NCBI GenBank assembly: GCA_913046365.1
Contig: CAJWRM010000009.1
Span: forward strand, 1 to 64,000
Direction: 5' to 3'
DNA length: 64,000 nt
From: an uncultured Flavobacteriales bacterium
GTDB taxonomy: Bacteria; Bacteroidota; Bacteroidia; Flavobacteriales_D; Crocinitomicaceae
Each line of letters begins with the position of its first letter. Positions within the stretch are counted from its first letter, which is position 1. Below the pieces are notes generated by a model. The model searched no databases and was not told the origin of the DNA. It worked only from the letters and a program-made list of their open reading frames with translations. This document shows, one piece after another, positions 38,865 through 49,679 of the stretch. The position numbers and the translations under genes are program-made.

Positions 38865-38872
38865 CTAATATA
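38865..38872 (-). promoter_or_regulatory. -7-like box TATATTAG upstream of ncRNA copy 3
   Basis: TAnnTTAG, 6 nt before the structure start, same spacing as copy 2. Confidence 0.45.
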
Positions 38873-38956
38873 CATAGTTGTTAGGGTTTGGCTTTGGCGC
38901 AATGAATATACAGCGGTACGAGTTGAAGATAGTATGAGTTTGACTTATTATTTGAT

Positions 38957-39406
38957 TTAGTAGTCAAATTCAATACGCCCATTCAACCATTCGTTATTGA
39001 GATTAGCGTTCAGTTTTAAATAAAAGTCAATTGCCGGTTGATTCCAATCGTATACTTGCCATTCCATTCTGCGTACTTTTTTTGAACGGGCAACATCTGC
39101 TACTTTTTCAAATAACTTTTTACCCGTTCCAAACCTCCTCATTTCTGATTTGACATATAAATCTTCAAGATAAAGACATTTGCCTTTCCATGTAGAGTAG
39201 GAGGTGTAGTATAGTGCAAAACCTATGATTTCATCTTTTTTAATAGCAACAATGGCGTCGCATATTCCTTCGTCGAATAAATGTGAATGGATTTCTTCAG
39301 CAGTATTCTCAACTGCATCTGGTTCTTTTTCGTATACAGCTAATTCCTGAATCAATAATAGAATATCTTTCTCATCTCCTGGCTCTGCATTTCTAATCAA
39401 AATCAT
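38957..39406 (-). CDS. GNAT family N-acetyltransferase
   Basis: 'IRNAEPGDEKDILLLIQELAVYEK...LYLEDLYVKSEMRRFGTGKKLFEKVADVARSKKVRRMEWQVYDWNQPAIDFYLKLNA'. Confidence 0.93.
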   Translation of the reverse strand: MILIRNAEPGDEKDILLLIQELAVYEKEPDAVENTAEEIHSHLFDEGICDAIVAIKKDEIIGFALYYTSYSTWKGKCLYLEDLYVKSEMRRFGTGKKLFEKVADVARSKKVRRMEWQVYDWNQPAIDFYLKLNANLNNEWLNGRIEFDY

Positions 39407-42400
39407 TGTACTCCTGCTAGATTGAACCTTATTTTGAAACCAGTATTTATATTGCCTGTAGGATAGCTCGTTTGAACCTTTGGAGTATTGAGGTTTTGGT
39501 CGTAGTAAAACATCAAAGTAAGGTTGTTTGTTATGTTGTAATCTGCAGATATCTTTATGGCAACAGTTTTTTGTCCAGCTGTGGCTTGATTCGTGTTTTC
39601 TACTATTTTTCTAATCACCGTAAGATTGTCTCTAAAGGAAAAATCGAATTTAATATTTACATCACTAGATTTTATATTTCTAAATGGTAGCTTAACATCT
39701 TTAATGCGTGCAGCAGTTCCAATGACAATTTCTTCAGATAATGATTCGGTAACCTGATTATTGCTAAGCGCCAAAGTGGCTTGACGGTCTTTCTTGTACT
39801 CAAATCTCGTTTGGAGTGTATGATTTCCGATGATCCAATTGGCATCAATTCCAATTAAAGGTGAGAAGCGTTCGCTGATGACAACATTTTGAATCTGCAT
39901 TTCAGGAATGTAGTTGTTGTCAATATCTAAAGCTGTTAGGTGACCTTGGGCATCAGATTCTGAATTTAGATTGGTTTGCATTCCGTTTATAGATACCGTT
40001 GAGCTATATCCATGTCTCACGATAAATGATTTTAAAAACTTCTTGGTCCATTTGTACTTTGTCAAGCCACTGTAGTTCACTGACCAATTTGGTAGAGGCA
40101 AGCTTTGCATAGGGTCAATATTTCGATCATTGATTGTCGAATTATTGAACGCTGTCATGAAAGATCCTAAAACAACGTCCTGCTGACTACCCGAGTATCC
40201 AGAATAATATCCCCCAGGACTAGTTAGTGAGGAATTCGAATTTTGACCTCCAATCAATTGAGAAACTCCCGTTCTATTATTAAGCAATGCATCAAAAACA
40301 CTAGATTCGTATTGTGCTCCCTGTTTAATAAAAGAGGTACCCCAAGTAATTGTTGAATACGTAAGGGTAGAGGTTTGAAATTGGCTTTGTCCTTCAAATG
40401 CTGCAGTACTTTCGTTCCATCTATAAAACTCTCCTGAATTATCGGAATAATTTCTATTTAAGTTCAGATCAATGTTTACATCTTTAAATGGTTCAAGTGT
40501 CGCTCTCATCGTAAGATTAGCAGTGTGCGTTGTGGCATATTGTGTATTAAGGTTCTCATTTCGAATTAACCAATCGTTTTCTGTTGCTAAATTTGAAATA
40601 CTATAGCCGTTAGATCTCCCAAAGATGTCATAACCTTGCTGTCCGAATACAAATCCGCTCAGTTGTGAGGTTGAGCTATTCATTCCTAGAAATCTTGATT
40701 CTTCGCCATAGCCGGGTAATATCGTACCATCATTCAAGGCGTACGTTCCAGAAATATTTCTTACGGTCATGATTATTCTTGCAAAAAAACCAATGATTTT
40801 TGGCACCTTGCGTTTAGCCCTTTCTTCCTTACGCACTTTGCGCTTGTGTGCCCTGTTCTTTTTCTTATATGCCTTTAATTCTTCTTTGTTCATAGAATCA
40901 AGTGGCTGATCAGGTTCGAGGTCTTCCACAATAATCCACTCCCATTTTTTATTCTCTTCGGGTTGAGTATTTTGCTCAGTACCACCAGAATTTCTACTTC
41001 CAGGACCGGACCTTGGATTTAACCTTCCTCTTGAGTTTCTTCCGTCAGACAAAATCTTTTTAAAGAATGGGACCTTATTATAAAGGTTTACAAAGTTGGC
41101 TTGTGTGGTCATATTGATATTCCTGCTGTTCTGAATCGTATTTCCAAAATCACTCTGTCCCAAAGGAGCTCTCGACCAATTATAGCCTCCCGTATATTTT
41201 ATATTGGCATTAATCCAATTCGTTAAAGGAAATTTATTGAATGGAATTTTATAATTGACCGTAAAGTTTTGGTTGTATTGCATTGTCTTCCCTAACGTCG
41301 ACATTTGGGAACGAATGGTATCTAGAAATTCTTGGTATCCTTCTGGGTTTTCATTTCTGTCCACGCTATTATTCCCTTCCTCAAAAATTGATTGATTACG
41401 CGCACTAAATGTTGTTTTTAGGTTTCGCGTAATATCGTATCCTATTTCATATTTTCTGTTCCAATCAAAACGTTTTAAAAAGATAGGGTCAAACTCATAA
41501 TCTGGAACCAAGTTATTTCTCACCTGACGTTCATTATAGATTCTCGAATAGTCATTGGTGAAGGACATGTTTTTCGGCATCAAAAACAAATTAAAGTCTT
41601 TGATTAATTTCAGGTATTTTGATTTCTGAACGGGCTTCCATTTTTTGAAGGGTTGAAAAGGTTTACCTTTAAAGGTGTAGTTATAATTTAAGGCACCTGT
41701 CCAAGTTTTTGTCAGGTCTTTTTTTGTATTAAAGTCTCTCTGCAGGTTTTCCGCATAAGCATAGCTTGCAGCCCAATTAGAAAGTCTCCAAAAGTGATTT
41801 TTACTCCCCGCTTTTGCTTCTTTTCTGACATTGGTAAAGTTGAATGATTTTCTTTCATTGAAATCTTGACCGAGCTTCATCCTTTGACGACGTGTCGCAT
41901 CATCGTAGTCGGCAAGTTTTATATCTGGATTAAATGGGTCATACTCTGGATTAACCAATCCAAGGGAATATCCATAAAAGAAAGGCAATGAAACACGTGC
42001 TTGTTTACCAAAAAACTGTCCAAGCTGAAAAGTAGAATTTAAATCAAATCCAATTTGCTCATTTCTCTGTCGGTCTTGCACCCGGCTATCGACACTTCCC
42101 CAATTGATTCCAGAATAATTACCGGAAGCATTAATATTTGCAAAATCAGCAAGCTTTAGCTGTAATTGACCTACTGCCGCAGAACCTCCTTCGCTGACAA
42201 AATCTGTAAGTCTCATTTCATTGACCCAGACATTTACACATTCCGCCTCTCCATCATCCGGTTGCCAAATGTTATTTGGGTCATTTTTCAGTGGGTTTCT
42301 TACTCCTATCATAATGGTCCTTAACCCCTGTAGGTTAGGACTTCCTTTTACTTTAATTCTTCGTTCGTTATTTTTCGGATCAGTTTTGGAGTATTCCACG

Positions 42401-45400
42401 ATATATGATATCCCTGTTCCGCCCGCTTCAACAACTGCATTTCGTTCTTTTTTCAGATCAATTAGGTCATCGAAAACAATTTCAATATCATTGGCTGCTG
42501 GCCATGCGTCATCCGGTCCATGGTTATACCATTCCGATACATCCATAGGTAGCTCATATTCATAGTAATTGTCGACAAAGTCAGTTCCTAGTCGCACAAA
42601 TAGGGTGAGCTCATGGTCTTCTAAAGTATTGGGTACAACTTCTTCCGCATGCACAAACATTTTAAGTTTTTTATAGGTACGTACATCGAATTGTACATTT
42701 CTATAGGCAGCTCGAGCATCACCATCCTGGAGGTTACATATTTCAAGAACGAGCGACTGTTCATTCATCTGTCTCGCATAAGGCTGCGAGGGGTCCACCT
42801 CTCGCTGAATTCCAGGTGGAACGCTGTAGTTAATTGGTTGTCGTTGTTCATTTTCTTGGATATTTACTGCACCTATATTGAATGTCGTTAAATTGGGGTC
42901 TTGCTGAATACTCAATCCCGGTTGGGTAAGATCTTCCAAAAACCTTCTCCATTCCCCTCTTATGAGCTCTAATCTGGCAAAACGAACAACAACCTCCTCA
43001 TCAAAGTTTTTCAAGAACATACGCATGAAACGAATCGATCTAAAATCCTGGATCCCATTAATTCGTTTTTCATAGTCTGTAATTGGTACTTTGAATTGAT
43101 ACCAGGTTTCTGTTTTATTTCCATTCGTATAAACCTGTTTATTGGTAATATAATTACTGCCTTCCTGCATGTCATTTCTTCGCAAGCTGACTTTATATTG
43201 GAAGTAACTTTCTGTTTCGGAGAGGTTGTTGTCTTGGTTAATATCTTCAATATCAGGCATATTTGTTGCTTGAGTGGGATATCCAGCTGAATTTAAAGAC
43301 GTAGAATATTCTATTGTTGGAGAGTTGCCCTCCATTCCATTGAATTGCTTGTAGCGCTCTAGAATATCTGATTCGGCGCTATCAAAATCATCATCCAAAT
43401 AATAGTTGTAATTGTCACCCGAAGGATCTCCAATGAGTTGGTCTTTCGTTCCGGGCGTCATCGTTGGATGGTTATTTACCCAAGAAAGGTAATCTTGAAA
43501 AGCTATAGCTTCTTCAGTGTTGTCCCATCCATCTAATCCGACATCTTGGTTAAGGCGCGAGGCAGGATCATTGTCAAAGGCATTGACAACAACTTGTTGT
43601 GTTGAAACACGTGCCCAATCTGTAGTATCAATATTGTCATCGACGGAAACGCCTTGTGGAGGTAGGCCATTTTCAAAACTCTTTCTTGAATCTGGAAGGA
43701 CATCTTCTGAGATATTACCTAAATTGAAATAGATGTCTCCACCATTATGGAAAGCATTGGTGTCAACTCCTTCTGCATCTTCATTAAAGGGGTCTAATAC
43801 CCAAAACTGGATGAATTCAATATTTGCAACTTCAAAGTCGTTTGTTGTTAAGCCGCGCATAATTCCTCCCCATCTTTCTTCTGGGTTGACAAATTGGCCG
43901 ATAGAATCTACTGTATTAGTCGTATCGTAATTGTACATTCCTCTTTCCTTTGGATAGTAGGCTAAATCCAAGACTGGAATATTCTGAATTCCACCGTAAG
44001 GAATGTCTACCAGCGGGAAAATGTCATTTTGATTTACGAGCCTCATTCGACTATCACTCGTAATTGCGCCACCGTTATCTAGAATATGCTGAGGAGTAAG
44101 TGAGGTGCCTCCACCATTGAGAACGGGGTCAATAACATACCAAGCGGTTTTCGCTCGATTGAATCCTGCCGATAAATCTTTATTTGTTGCTTCTGGAAAT
44201 AGGTCTGGTTGCCCTTGAGGAATAGATGCGAGTCGCCATGCATTGATGTTTCTAAGGTCAATTGCACTCTGGGCTGCCTCAAAGTCATCAATATAGGAGG
44301 TTCCTTCTTTTTCAATTGCTTTGGGTTGACCAGGGATTAAATGCGCGAATTCTCCGGTAAATGATAAAGTGGACATTTCCTTTGTTGAGATGACTGGAAG
44401 AAAGTCAACAAGTTTTGTTAAAAAAGGCACGTCTGTCCGCAATGCGATATCCGCACCAATCACATTGTTTTTAAAGGGTTCACTTCCAAAGTCAACCTTT
44501 TGTGTGACTGGTCGTTCCATCATTCTTACCCAGGTCGCACCTAATTTCAAACGGTCACTAAACCTATATTGGTATCGGCCTCCAATCATCGATCTGGCTT
44601 GGAATCCAAATACTGAGTTACTCTCTATGGAAATCTTTATTGGGGTATTTGATTCTAGGATACCTGTATTTAAAATTTTCACTCGGCCAAAAGCATAATC
44701 TACTGTGTAGTCAACGCCCTCCACAAGTCTAATTCCTCCAGCCGTTACTGAAACAGATCCTTCGGGAACAGACATTACGTTGAGCGGTATATCAGAGGTA
44801 ATAGAGGATTGGTATTCTCCTTTAAACACAAATCGATTTTTACTTGGAATCTGTTGTGCTGCTGTCTTCGTTGAATCGTAAAGCTCGTGAAATGCAATTT
44901 TGTCCACAGTAATACCGGGAATACCTGCCTCTACTAGTTTGCTCTCGAGCGTCTTTCCAAATGGCTCGACCGTTGAAAAGAAGATACGTCCATTTTTTTT
45001 ATTGATTGTTCCTCCATTATCAATTTTGTTTTGGATTTGGTTGAATGGTGCAAAATCAAAAACACCATCGGAAAACGGCTGGTTGTTTTGGTTTATTTTA
45101 TCCATATCGATAAGTGTAACAATCTGCTTTGTATCAACACCATCTAGGGGGATAATAGGAAGCTCAACAGAGGTTTCAGGATTGTTATATAGAACGTCGA
45201 TCTTGAACCCTAATTGATCCACTTGATAAGCACCAATCGAGTAGACATTTTTCATCATGAGGTCCCAGATCTTGTTGTTGGGGTTTGTGATTGTTGGTTT
45301 TAGTAATTTTAGAATAAGTGCATCTTGACCAGTTGATCCATCTGTTGAAAACTCGCCCACTTGATATGTCTCTCCGCGATAAGTGTACTCATACGCCACA

Positions 45401-46758
45401 GATAAAATCTCATCATTATTCAAAGGGCTATTCAAAGAAATATATCCGAGAAGTGCATTATAGGTAAAATCACTTGTTTCAAGTCTTCTCGCATTTTCAA
45501 GTTTTTCATATTCAACGGCTTGCTCGAATGGGCCAGGACTCGAAAATTGAGAACTTAGCGTACCTACTGAATTGGCAAATCCTCTTATTGTTGGTTGATT
45601 TGCAGCCCAGCTGTACAGATCATTAGCCTCGTTACGTGGAATCTCATTTACGGAATACCCACCTGGATTTCCTTGACAATTCTCTAGCTTTGCTTCCCCG
45701 AGATCTGAAAATGAGATTACGTTTCTTGTGTTTTCAATGCTATTGTTTCTGTTTGTCACCCAGACCTCGATTCTGGTAATATACATTGTCGAGCTTACTA
45801 CAGGCAAGGTGGACATAGCCTCATCATAATGTTGCTGGTGGTAGAGGTTCAGGAAGTAGTGTCTATTTGCTTCATAATTGTCGGCACTAAGCTCGAATTC
45901 TTGAATTTGGGCTTTACCACTTACATTGATTTCATTTCTTTTTCCTTTTGATGAGGCAGCAATTAGGTCCACTGTGGCACGACCAAATTTAAGCTGTGTT
46001 TTCGCACCAAATAAGGTTTGTGAACCTTGAATAAGAGAGGTAGGAAGGTCTAAAGCAACATTACCTAGCGCAATTTTTTGAAGAATTTGATCTTCATCCC
46101 CTGTATGTTCTAGAGTTGAAATATTTTCAAAATCAAAGGAGGCTTGGGTATTGTATTTTGCACCAATTTTCAACTTAGTACCAATTTGTCCAACAATATC
46201 CATGTTGATGTTTTGCTGAAAATCAAAACGTGTAACTCGGCGCTGTCTCAATGGAAGCAGGGGGTTATCATACCTAGATGAATTTGCCCCCAAAGCAAGT
46301 TCAATATTTCCTTGTGGCTTTATGGTTATTTGGTCTGAACCAAAAAAGTTTTCAAAAGCCTTACTCCCAATCTTGATCGGCAACTCAAATGCTCTGTTTT
46401 CTTCCGTTTCTTCTTCGATGATTTCAAGCCAATCTTGTGACATGGACTTTTCTCTTTTGAACTCCAAATATTCATCTAAGGTCAAAAATGATGGATTTCT
46501 ATAGTCTAGGCCATTTCCCATTGTTTCAGAAAAAATATACGTTCCGGTTAAGGGATCGTATGAAATGTTTTGATTTAGAGAAGATGGGTCTCCCAAGTCA
46601 AAGCTTTGTGTTTCTACTTGAAAAGGGTTTTGTGGATTGTAAATGGGAAATGGAAGCTGAATAGTATCTCCCTGAGCAAAGTAGGACCAGCTCAAAAGGT
46701 AAAATAAGAGCATAATGCCCCATTTTACTGACGTCTCATATGTTTTACAAATTTTCAA
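39403..46758 (-). CDS. sprA: T9SS outer membrane translocon protein SprA
   Basis: 2451 aa; 'SIEVKNEFGNTAARSMI'-like internal region, 'GGRYQYRFSDRLKLGATWVRMMERPVTQKVDFGSEPFKNNVIGADIALRTDVPFLTKLVDFLPVISTKEMSTLSFTGEFAHLIPG'; next to ruvA and maeB as in other Bacteroidota. Confidence 0.95.
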   Translation of the reverse strand: MKICKTYETSVKWGIMLLFYLLSWSYFAQGDTIQLPFPIYNPQNPFQVETQSFDLGDPSSLNQNISYDPLTGTYIFSETMGNGLDYRNPSFLTLDEYLEFKREKSMSQDWLEIIEEETEENRAFELPIKIGSKAFENFFGSDQITIKPQGNIELALGANSSRYDNPLLPLRQRRVTRFDFQQNINMDIVGQIGTKLKIGAKYNTQASFDFENISTLEHTGDEDQILQKIALGNVALDLPTSLIQGSQTLFGAKTQLKFGRATVDLIAASSKGKRNEINVSGKAQIQEFELSADNYEANRHYFLNLYHQQHYDEAMSTLPVVSSTMYITRIEVWVTNRNNSIENTRNVISFSDLGEAKLENCQGNPGGYSVNEIPRNEANDLYSWAANQPTIRGFANSVGTLSSQFSSPGPFEQAVEYEKLENARRLETSDFTYNALLGYISLNSPLNNDEILSVAYEYTYRGETYQVGEFSTDGSTGQDALILKLLKPTITNPNNKIWDLMMKNVYSIGAYQVDQLGFKIDVLYNNPETSVELPIIPLDGVDTKQIVTLIDMDKINQNNQPFSDGVFDFAPFNQIQNKIDNGGTINKKNGRIFFSTVEPFGKTLESKLVEAGIPGITVDKIAFHELYDSTKTAAQQIPSKNRFVFKGEYQSSITSDIPLNVMSVPEGSVSVTAGGIRLVEGVDYTVDYAFGRVKILNTGILESNTPIKISIESNSVFGFQARSMIGGRYQYRFSDRLKLGATWVRMMERPVTQKVDFGSEPFKNNVIGADIALRTDVPFLTKLVDFLPVISTKEMSTLSFTGEFAHLIPGQPKAIEKEGTSYIDDFEAAQSAIDLRNINAWRLASIPQGQPDLFPEATNKDLSAGFNRAKTAWYVIDPVLNGGGTSLTPQHILDNGGAITSDSRMRLVNQNDIFPLVDIPYGGIQNIPVLDLAYYPKERGMYNYDTTNTVDSIGQFVNPEERWGGIMRGLTTNDFEVANIEFIQFWVLDPFNEDAEGVDTNAFHNGGDIYFNLGNISEDVLPDSRKSFENGLPPQGVSVDDNIDTTDWARVSTQQVVVNAFDNDPASRLNQDVGLDGWDNTEEAIAFQDYLSWVNNHPTMTPGTKDQLIGDPSGDNYNYYLDDDFDSAESDILERYKQFNGMEGNSPTIEYSTSLNSAGYPTQATNMPDIEDINQDNNLSETESYFQYKVSLRRNDMQEGSNYITNKQVYTNGNKTETWYQFKVPITDYEKRINGIQDFRSIRFMRMFLKNFDEEVVVRFARLELIRGEWRRFLEDLTQPGLSIQQDPNLTTFNIGAVNIQENEQRQPINYSVPPGIQREVDPSQPYARQMNEQSLVLEICNLQDGDARAAYRNVQFDVRTYKKLKMFVHAEEVVPNTLEDHELTLFVRLGTDFVDNYYEYELPMDVSEWYNHGPDDAWPAANDIEIVFDDLIDLKKERNAVVEAGGTGISYIVEYSKTDPKNNERRIKVKGSPNLQGLRTIMIGVRNPLKNDPNNIWQPDDGEAECVNVWVNEMRLTDFVSEGGSAAVGQLQLKLADFANINASGNYSGINWGSVDSRVQDRQRNEQIGFDLNSTFQLGQFFGKQARVSLPFFYGYSLGLVNPEYDPFNPDIKLADYDDATRRQRMKLGQDFNERKSFNFTNVRKEAKAGSKNHFWRLSNWAASYAYAENLQRDFNTKKDLTKTWTGALNYNYTFKGKPFQPFKKWKPVQKSKYLKLIKDFNLFLMPKNMSFTNDYSRIYNERQVRNNLVPDYEFDPIFLKRFDWNRKYEIGYDITRNLKTTFSARNQSIFEEGNNSVDRNENPEGYQEFLDTIRSQMSTLGKTMQYNQNFTVNYKIPFNKFPLTNWINANIKYTGGYNWSRAPLGQSDFGNTIQNSRNINMTTQANFVNLYNKVPFFKKILSDGRNSRGRLNPRSGPGSRNSGGTEQNTQPEENKKWEWIIVEDLEPDQPLDSMNKEELKAYKKKNRAHKRKVRKEERAKRKVPKIIGFFARIIMTVRNISGTYALNDGTILPGYGEESRFLGMNSSTSQLSGFVFGQQGYDIFGRSNGYSISNLATENDWLIRNENLNTQYATTHTANLTMRATLEPFKDVNIDLNLNRNYSDNSGEFYRWNESTAAFEGQSQFQTSTLTYSTITWGTSFIKQGAQYESSVFDALLNNRTGVSQLIGGQNSNSSLTSPGGYYSGYSGSQQDVVLGSFMTAFNNSTINDRNIDPMQSLPLPNWSVNYSGLTKYKWTKKFLKSFIVRHGYSSTVSINGMQTNLNSESDAQGHLTALDIDNNYIPEMQIQNVVISERFSPLIGIDANWIIGNHTLQTRFEYKKDRQATLALSNNQVTESLSEEIVIGTAARIKDVKLPFRNIKSSDVNIKFDFSFRDNLTVIRKIVENTNQATAGQKTVAIKISADYNITNNLTLMFYYDQNLNTPKVQTSYPTGNINTGFKIRFNLAGVQ

Positions 46759-46759
46759 T

Positions 46760-47335
46760 TTACAATAGCTTCAGTGCTTCTTTTATGAGCTCTTCAACAG
46801 AATTAGCTCCAGAATCCAACTTGTTTAAAGTTTTTTCTGCAGCTTTTTTGTCGAACCCTAGAGAAACTAAAGCATTTAACGCGTCAAATCTGTTTGTATT
46901 GTTTGTTCCATTAATATTTTCCACGTCTGATTCGAATGCCAAAACCTTGCCTTTTAAATCAATAATTACTCGCTGTGCAGTTTTTGCACCAATTCCTTTG
47001 ACACTCTGTATTGTGGCTACATCATCACTTTGGATAGCATGCGCTACATCTGCAGGTGTAAGGGAAGAAAGCATAATCATTGCGGTGTTTGGTCCTATAC
47101 CTGAAACACTTATAAGAAGGTTGAACATGTCTCGTTCTTCTTTTGTGTAAAAGCCATAAAGCAGCTGAGCATCCTCTCTTACGATAAGCTTGGTATGAAC
47201 TCGGATAAATTCACCATCTGGAAGAGCGCTATATGTATTTAGAGATATTTTGATTTCATATCCCACTCCATTACAATCTATTATTAGGTCAGTAGGATTT
47301 TTTTCAATTAATTTTCCTTGAATTTGAGCAATCAT
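46760..47335 (-). CDS. ruvA: Holliday junction branch migration protein RuvA
   Basis: 'MIAQIQGKLIEKNPTDLIIDCNGVGYEIKIS', 'LISVSGIGPNTAMIML', 'IQSVKGIGAKTAQRVIIDLKGK'. Confidence 0.96.
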   Translation of the reverse strand: MIAQIQGKLIEKNPTDLIIDCNGVGYEIKISLNTYSALPDGEFIRVHTKLIVREDAQLLYGFYTKEERDMFNLLISVSGIGPNTAMIMLSSLTPADVAHAIQSDDVATIQSVKGIGAKTAQRVIIDLKGKVLAFESDVENINGTNNTNRFDALNALVSLGFDKKAAEKTLNKLDSGANSVEELIKEALKLL

Positions 47336-47337
47336 AA

Positions 47338-49602
47338 TTATTTGTTTTTTGCGTCGATTACAGCAATTTTAACCATGTTAGTGATTTCTCGAACACTAGC
47401 GCCTAGCTGTAGAATGTGAATCGATTTTTTTAGGCCAATTAGAATGGGGCCTACAGCATCTCCATCTACCATATTTTGAAGCAGCTTATATGAAATATTG
47501 CCTGCCGATAGATTAGGAAATATCAGTGTGTTCACATCTCTATTGGCAATTTGTGAGAAAGAAAACTTTTCGTTCATTAGATCTGAGTCAAGCGCGAAGT
47601 TGGCTTGGACTTCACCATCAACAATAATATTGGGGTGATTTTCATGTAATACCTTTACAGCTTCAGCCATTTTTTCCGCATCTGCACCAGGGGAAGAACC
47701 GAAGTTAGAGTAGCTCAATAGCGCGATTCGCGGATTTACCTGAAATTTCCTTATTGTTTTCGCTACATTAACCGTAATCTCAGCTAATTCTTCTGCTGTT
47801 GGATTTAGGTTGATCGTAGTATCAGCCAAAAATAAAGGACCTCGCTTTGTATTGAGGATATACATACCCGAAATAACTTTGACATCTTTTTGCATTCCGA
47901 CTGAGCTTAAAGCTGGTTTGATACAAGATCTATATCCTCTTGTTACACCAGTAATCATAGCGTCAGCATCACCCTCGTTGACCATCATAGAGCCGAAATA
48001 ATTTCGTTCTCTCATGATCTGAATGGCTTCAAATTCAGTAAAGCCCTTTCTTTTTCTCATTTCAAAGAAGGACTGCCCATAAAGCTCTCTACGCTCAATT
48101 TCTTCATCACCTTTTGGGTCAACAATTTCAACCTCAGGAAGCTCAATTGCATACTCTTCCATAAGCTCTAGGATTTTCGATTTTCTGCCTAGCAGCACTG
48201 GAATGGCGATTCCTTCTTCGTAGGAAATTTGAGCTGCTTTCAGAATTTTGATATTGTCTCCTTCTGTAAAAACTACTTTTTTCGGACTACTCTGAGCTTT
48301 TAGGGTAATATCTCTAAGAAGCTTATTATCAAGACCAAGTCTTTTTTTGAGTTTGTGCTCGTATTTTCCCCAATCCGTGATTGGCTCTTTCGCTACGTTT
48401 GATTCCATTGCAGCTTTTGCTACGGCGGGAGCTACCTTATAAATTAATCTTGGATCAAGAGGTTTTGGAATAATCTGTTCTTTTCCAAACGAAATAGATT
48501 TTTCTCCATATGCCTCAATAACTTCCTCTGGTATGGTTTCTTTTGCTAGCTCGGCAATTGCATGAACCGCCGCAAGTTTCATCTCTTCGTTGATTGTGGT
48601 GGCTCGCACATCTAAGGCCCCTCTGAAAATAAAAGGGAACCCGAGAACATTATTTACTTGGTTAGGATGATCTGAACGTCCGGTCGCCATGATAATATCT
48701 TTTCTTGCGGCGGTTGCTTGTTTGTAGGATATTTCAGGCTCTGGATTAGCCAGAGCAAAAACAATGGGGTTTTTTGCCATATCAGCGATCATATCCTTTG
48801 ATACCAAACCTGCCCTTGAAAGTCCTAAAAATACATCGGCTTTTTTGAAGGCATCACTGAAATTAATATCAGATTTATGCACGGCATATGGAGCTTTCAT
48901 TTTATCCAACCCTTCTCTTCCTTTCCAAATTAGTCCTTTAGAATCGTACATAAATATATTCTGAAGCTTTACACCAAGGGAGCGATATAATTTTACACAT
49001 GAAAGCGCGGACGCTCCTGCACCCGAGACAACGACCTTAACTTTATCTATTTTCTTTTTTGCGATATCTAGTGCATTTAAAAGCGCAGCCGATGAGATAA
49101 TTGCAGTTCCATGTTGATCATCATGCATGATGGGAATATTGAGCTCCTCTTTCAATCTTGTTTCAATTTCGAATGCTTCGGGTGCTTTAATGTCCTCCAA
49201 GTTAATTCCTCCGAACGTTGGTGCAATTGCTTTCACAGTCTGAATGAAAAGTTCAGGGTCTTTTGCGTCTATTTCAATATCGAATACATCAATATCTGCA
49301 AATATTTTAAACAATAAACCTTTACCTTCCATAACGGGCTTTGATGCCTCTGGACCGATGTCACCTAATCCGAGGACAGCTGTCCCATTAGAAATTACAG
49401 CAACTAAATTCGCTTTACTCGTATACTTATATACCTCGTCTATGTTTTCTGATATGCGAAGACATGGTTCTGCTACACCCGGAGAATAGGCGAGCGAAAG
49501 GTCTCGCTGAGACGCATACGGCTTTGTTGGTATGACTTCAATTTTCCCAGGTTTTCCTGAGGAATGATAATCTAATGCTTCTTGTTTTCTTACTTTGGAC
49601 AT
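47338..49602 (-). CDS. maeB: NADP-dependent malic enzyme (malic enzyme plus phosphate acetyltransferase-like domain)
   Basis: '[12 protein letters not shown]', '[20 protein letters not shown]', C-terminal PTA-like '[31 protein letters not shown]'. Confidence 0.95.
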   Translation of the reverse strand: MSKVRKQEALDYHSSGKPGKIEVIPTKPYASQRDLSLAYSPGVAEPCLRISENIDEVYKYTSKANLVAVISNGTAVLGLGDIGPEASKPVMEGKGLLFKIFADIDVFDIEIDAKDPELFIQTVKAIAPTFGGINLEDIKAPEAFEIETRLKEELNIPIMHDDQHGTAIISSAALLNALDIAKKKIDKVKVVVSGAGASALSCVKLYRSLGVKLQNIFMYDSKGLIWKGREGLDKMKAPYAVHKSDINFSDAFKKADVFLGLSRAGLVSKDMIADMAKNPIVFALANPEPEISYKQATAARKDIIMATGRSDHPNQVNNVLGFPFIFRGALDVRATTINEEMKLAAVHAIAELAKETIPEEVIEAYGEKSISFGKEQIIPKPLDPRLIYKVAPAVAKAAMESNVAKEPITDWGKYEHKLKKRLGLDNKLLRDITLKAQSSPKKVVFTEGDNIKILKAAQISYEEGIAIPVLLGRKSKILELMEEYAIELPEVEIVDPKGDEEIERRELYGQSFFEMRKRKGFTEFEAIQIMRERNYFGSMMVNEGDADAMITGVTRGYRSCIKPALSSVGMQKDVKVISGMYILNTKRGPLFLADTTINLNPTAEELAEITVNVAKTIRKFQVNPRIALLSYSNFGSSPGADAEKMAEAVKVLHENHPNIIVDGEVQANFALDSDLMNEKFSFSQIANRDVNTLIFPNLSAGNISYKLLQNMVDGDAVGPILIGLKKSIHILQLGASVREITNMVKIAVIDAKNK

Positions 49603-49621
49603 CTTAGCTTATTAAGGGCCT

Positions 49622-49629
49622 CAAATATA
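49622..49629 (-). promoter_or_regulatory. -7 element TATATTTG upstream of maeB-ruvA-sprA
   Basis: Exact TAnnTTTG on - strand, 19 nt before the ATG. Confidence 0.45.
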
Positions 49630-49679
49630 CGAAATACGAGGCTTATAAAACCTAAGAAGTTTAAGATGAACGGTTTTTT

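Noticed and set aside
42221-42565. 114-aa + strand ORF opposite sprA
   Set aside because: Shadow ORF within sprA, no independent support.
46740-47150. 136-aa + strand ORF antisense to ruvA
   Set aside because: Entirely antisense to well-supported ruvA/sprA coding sequence; low-complexity Ser/Phe-rich product typical of shadow ORFs.
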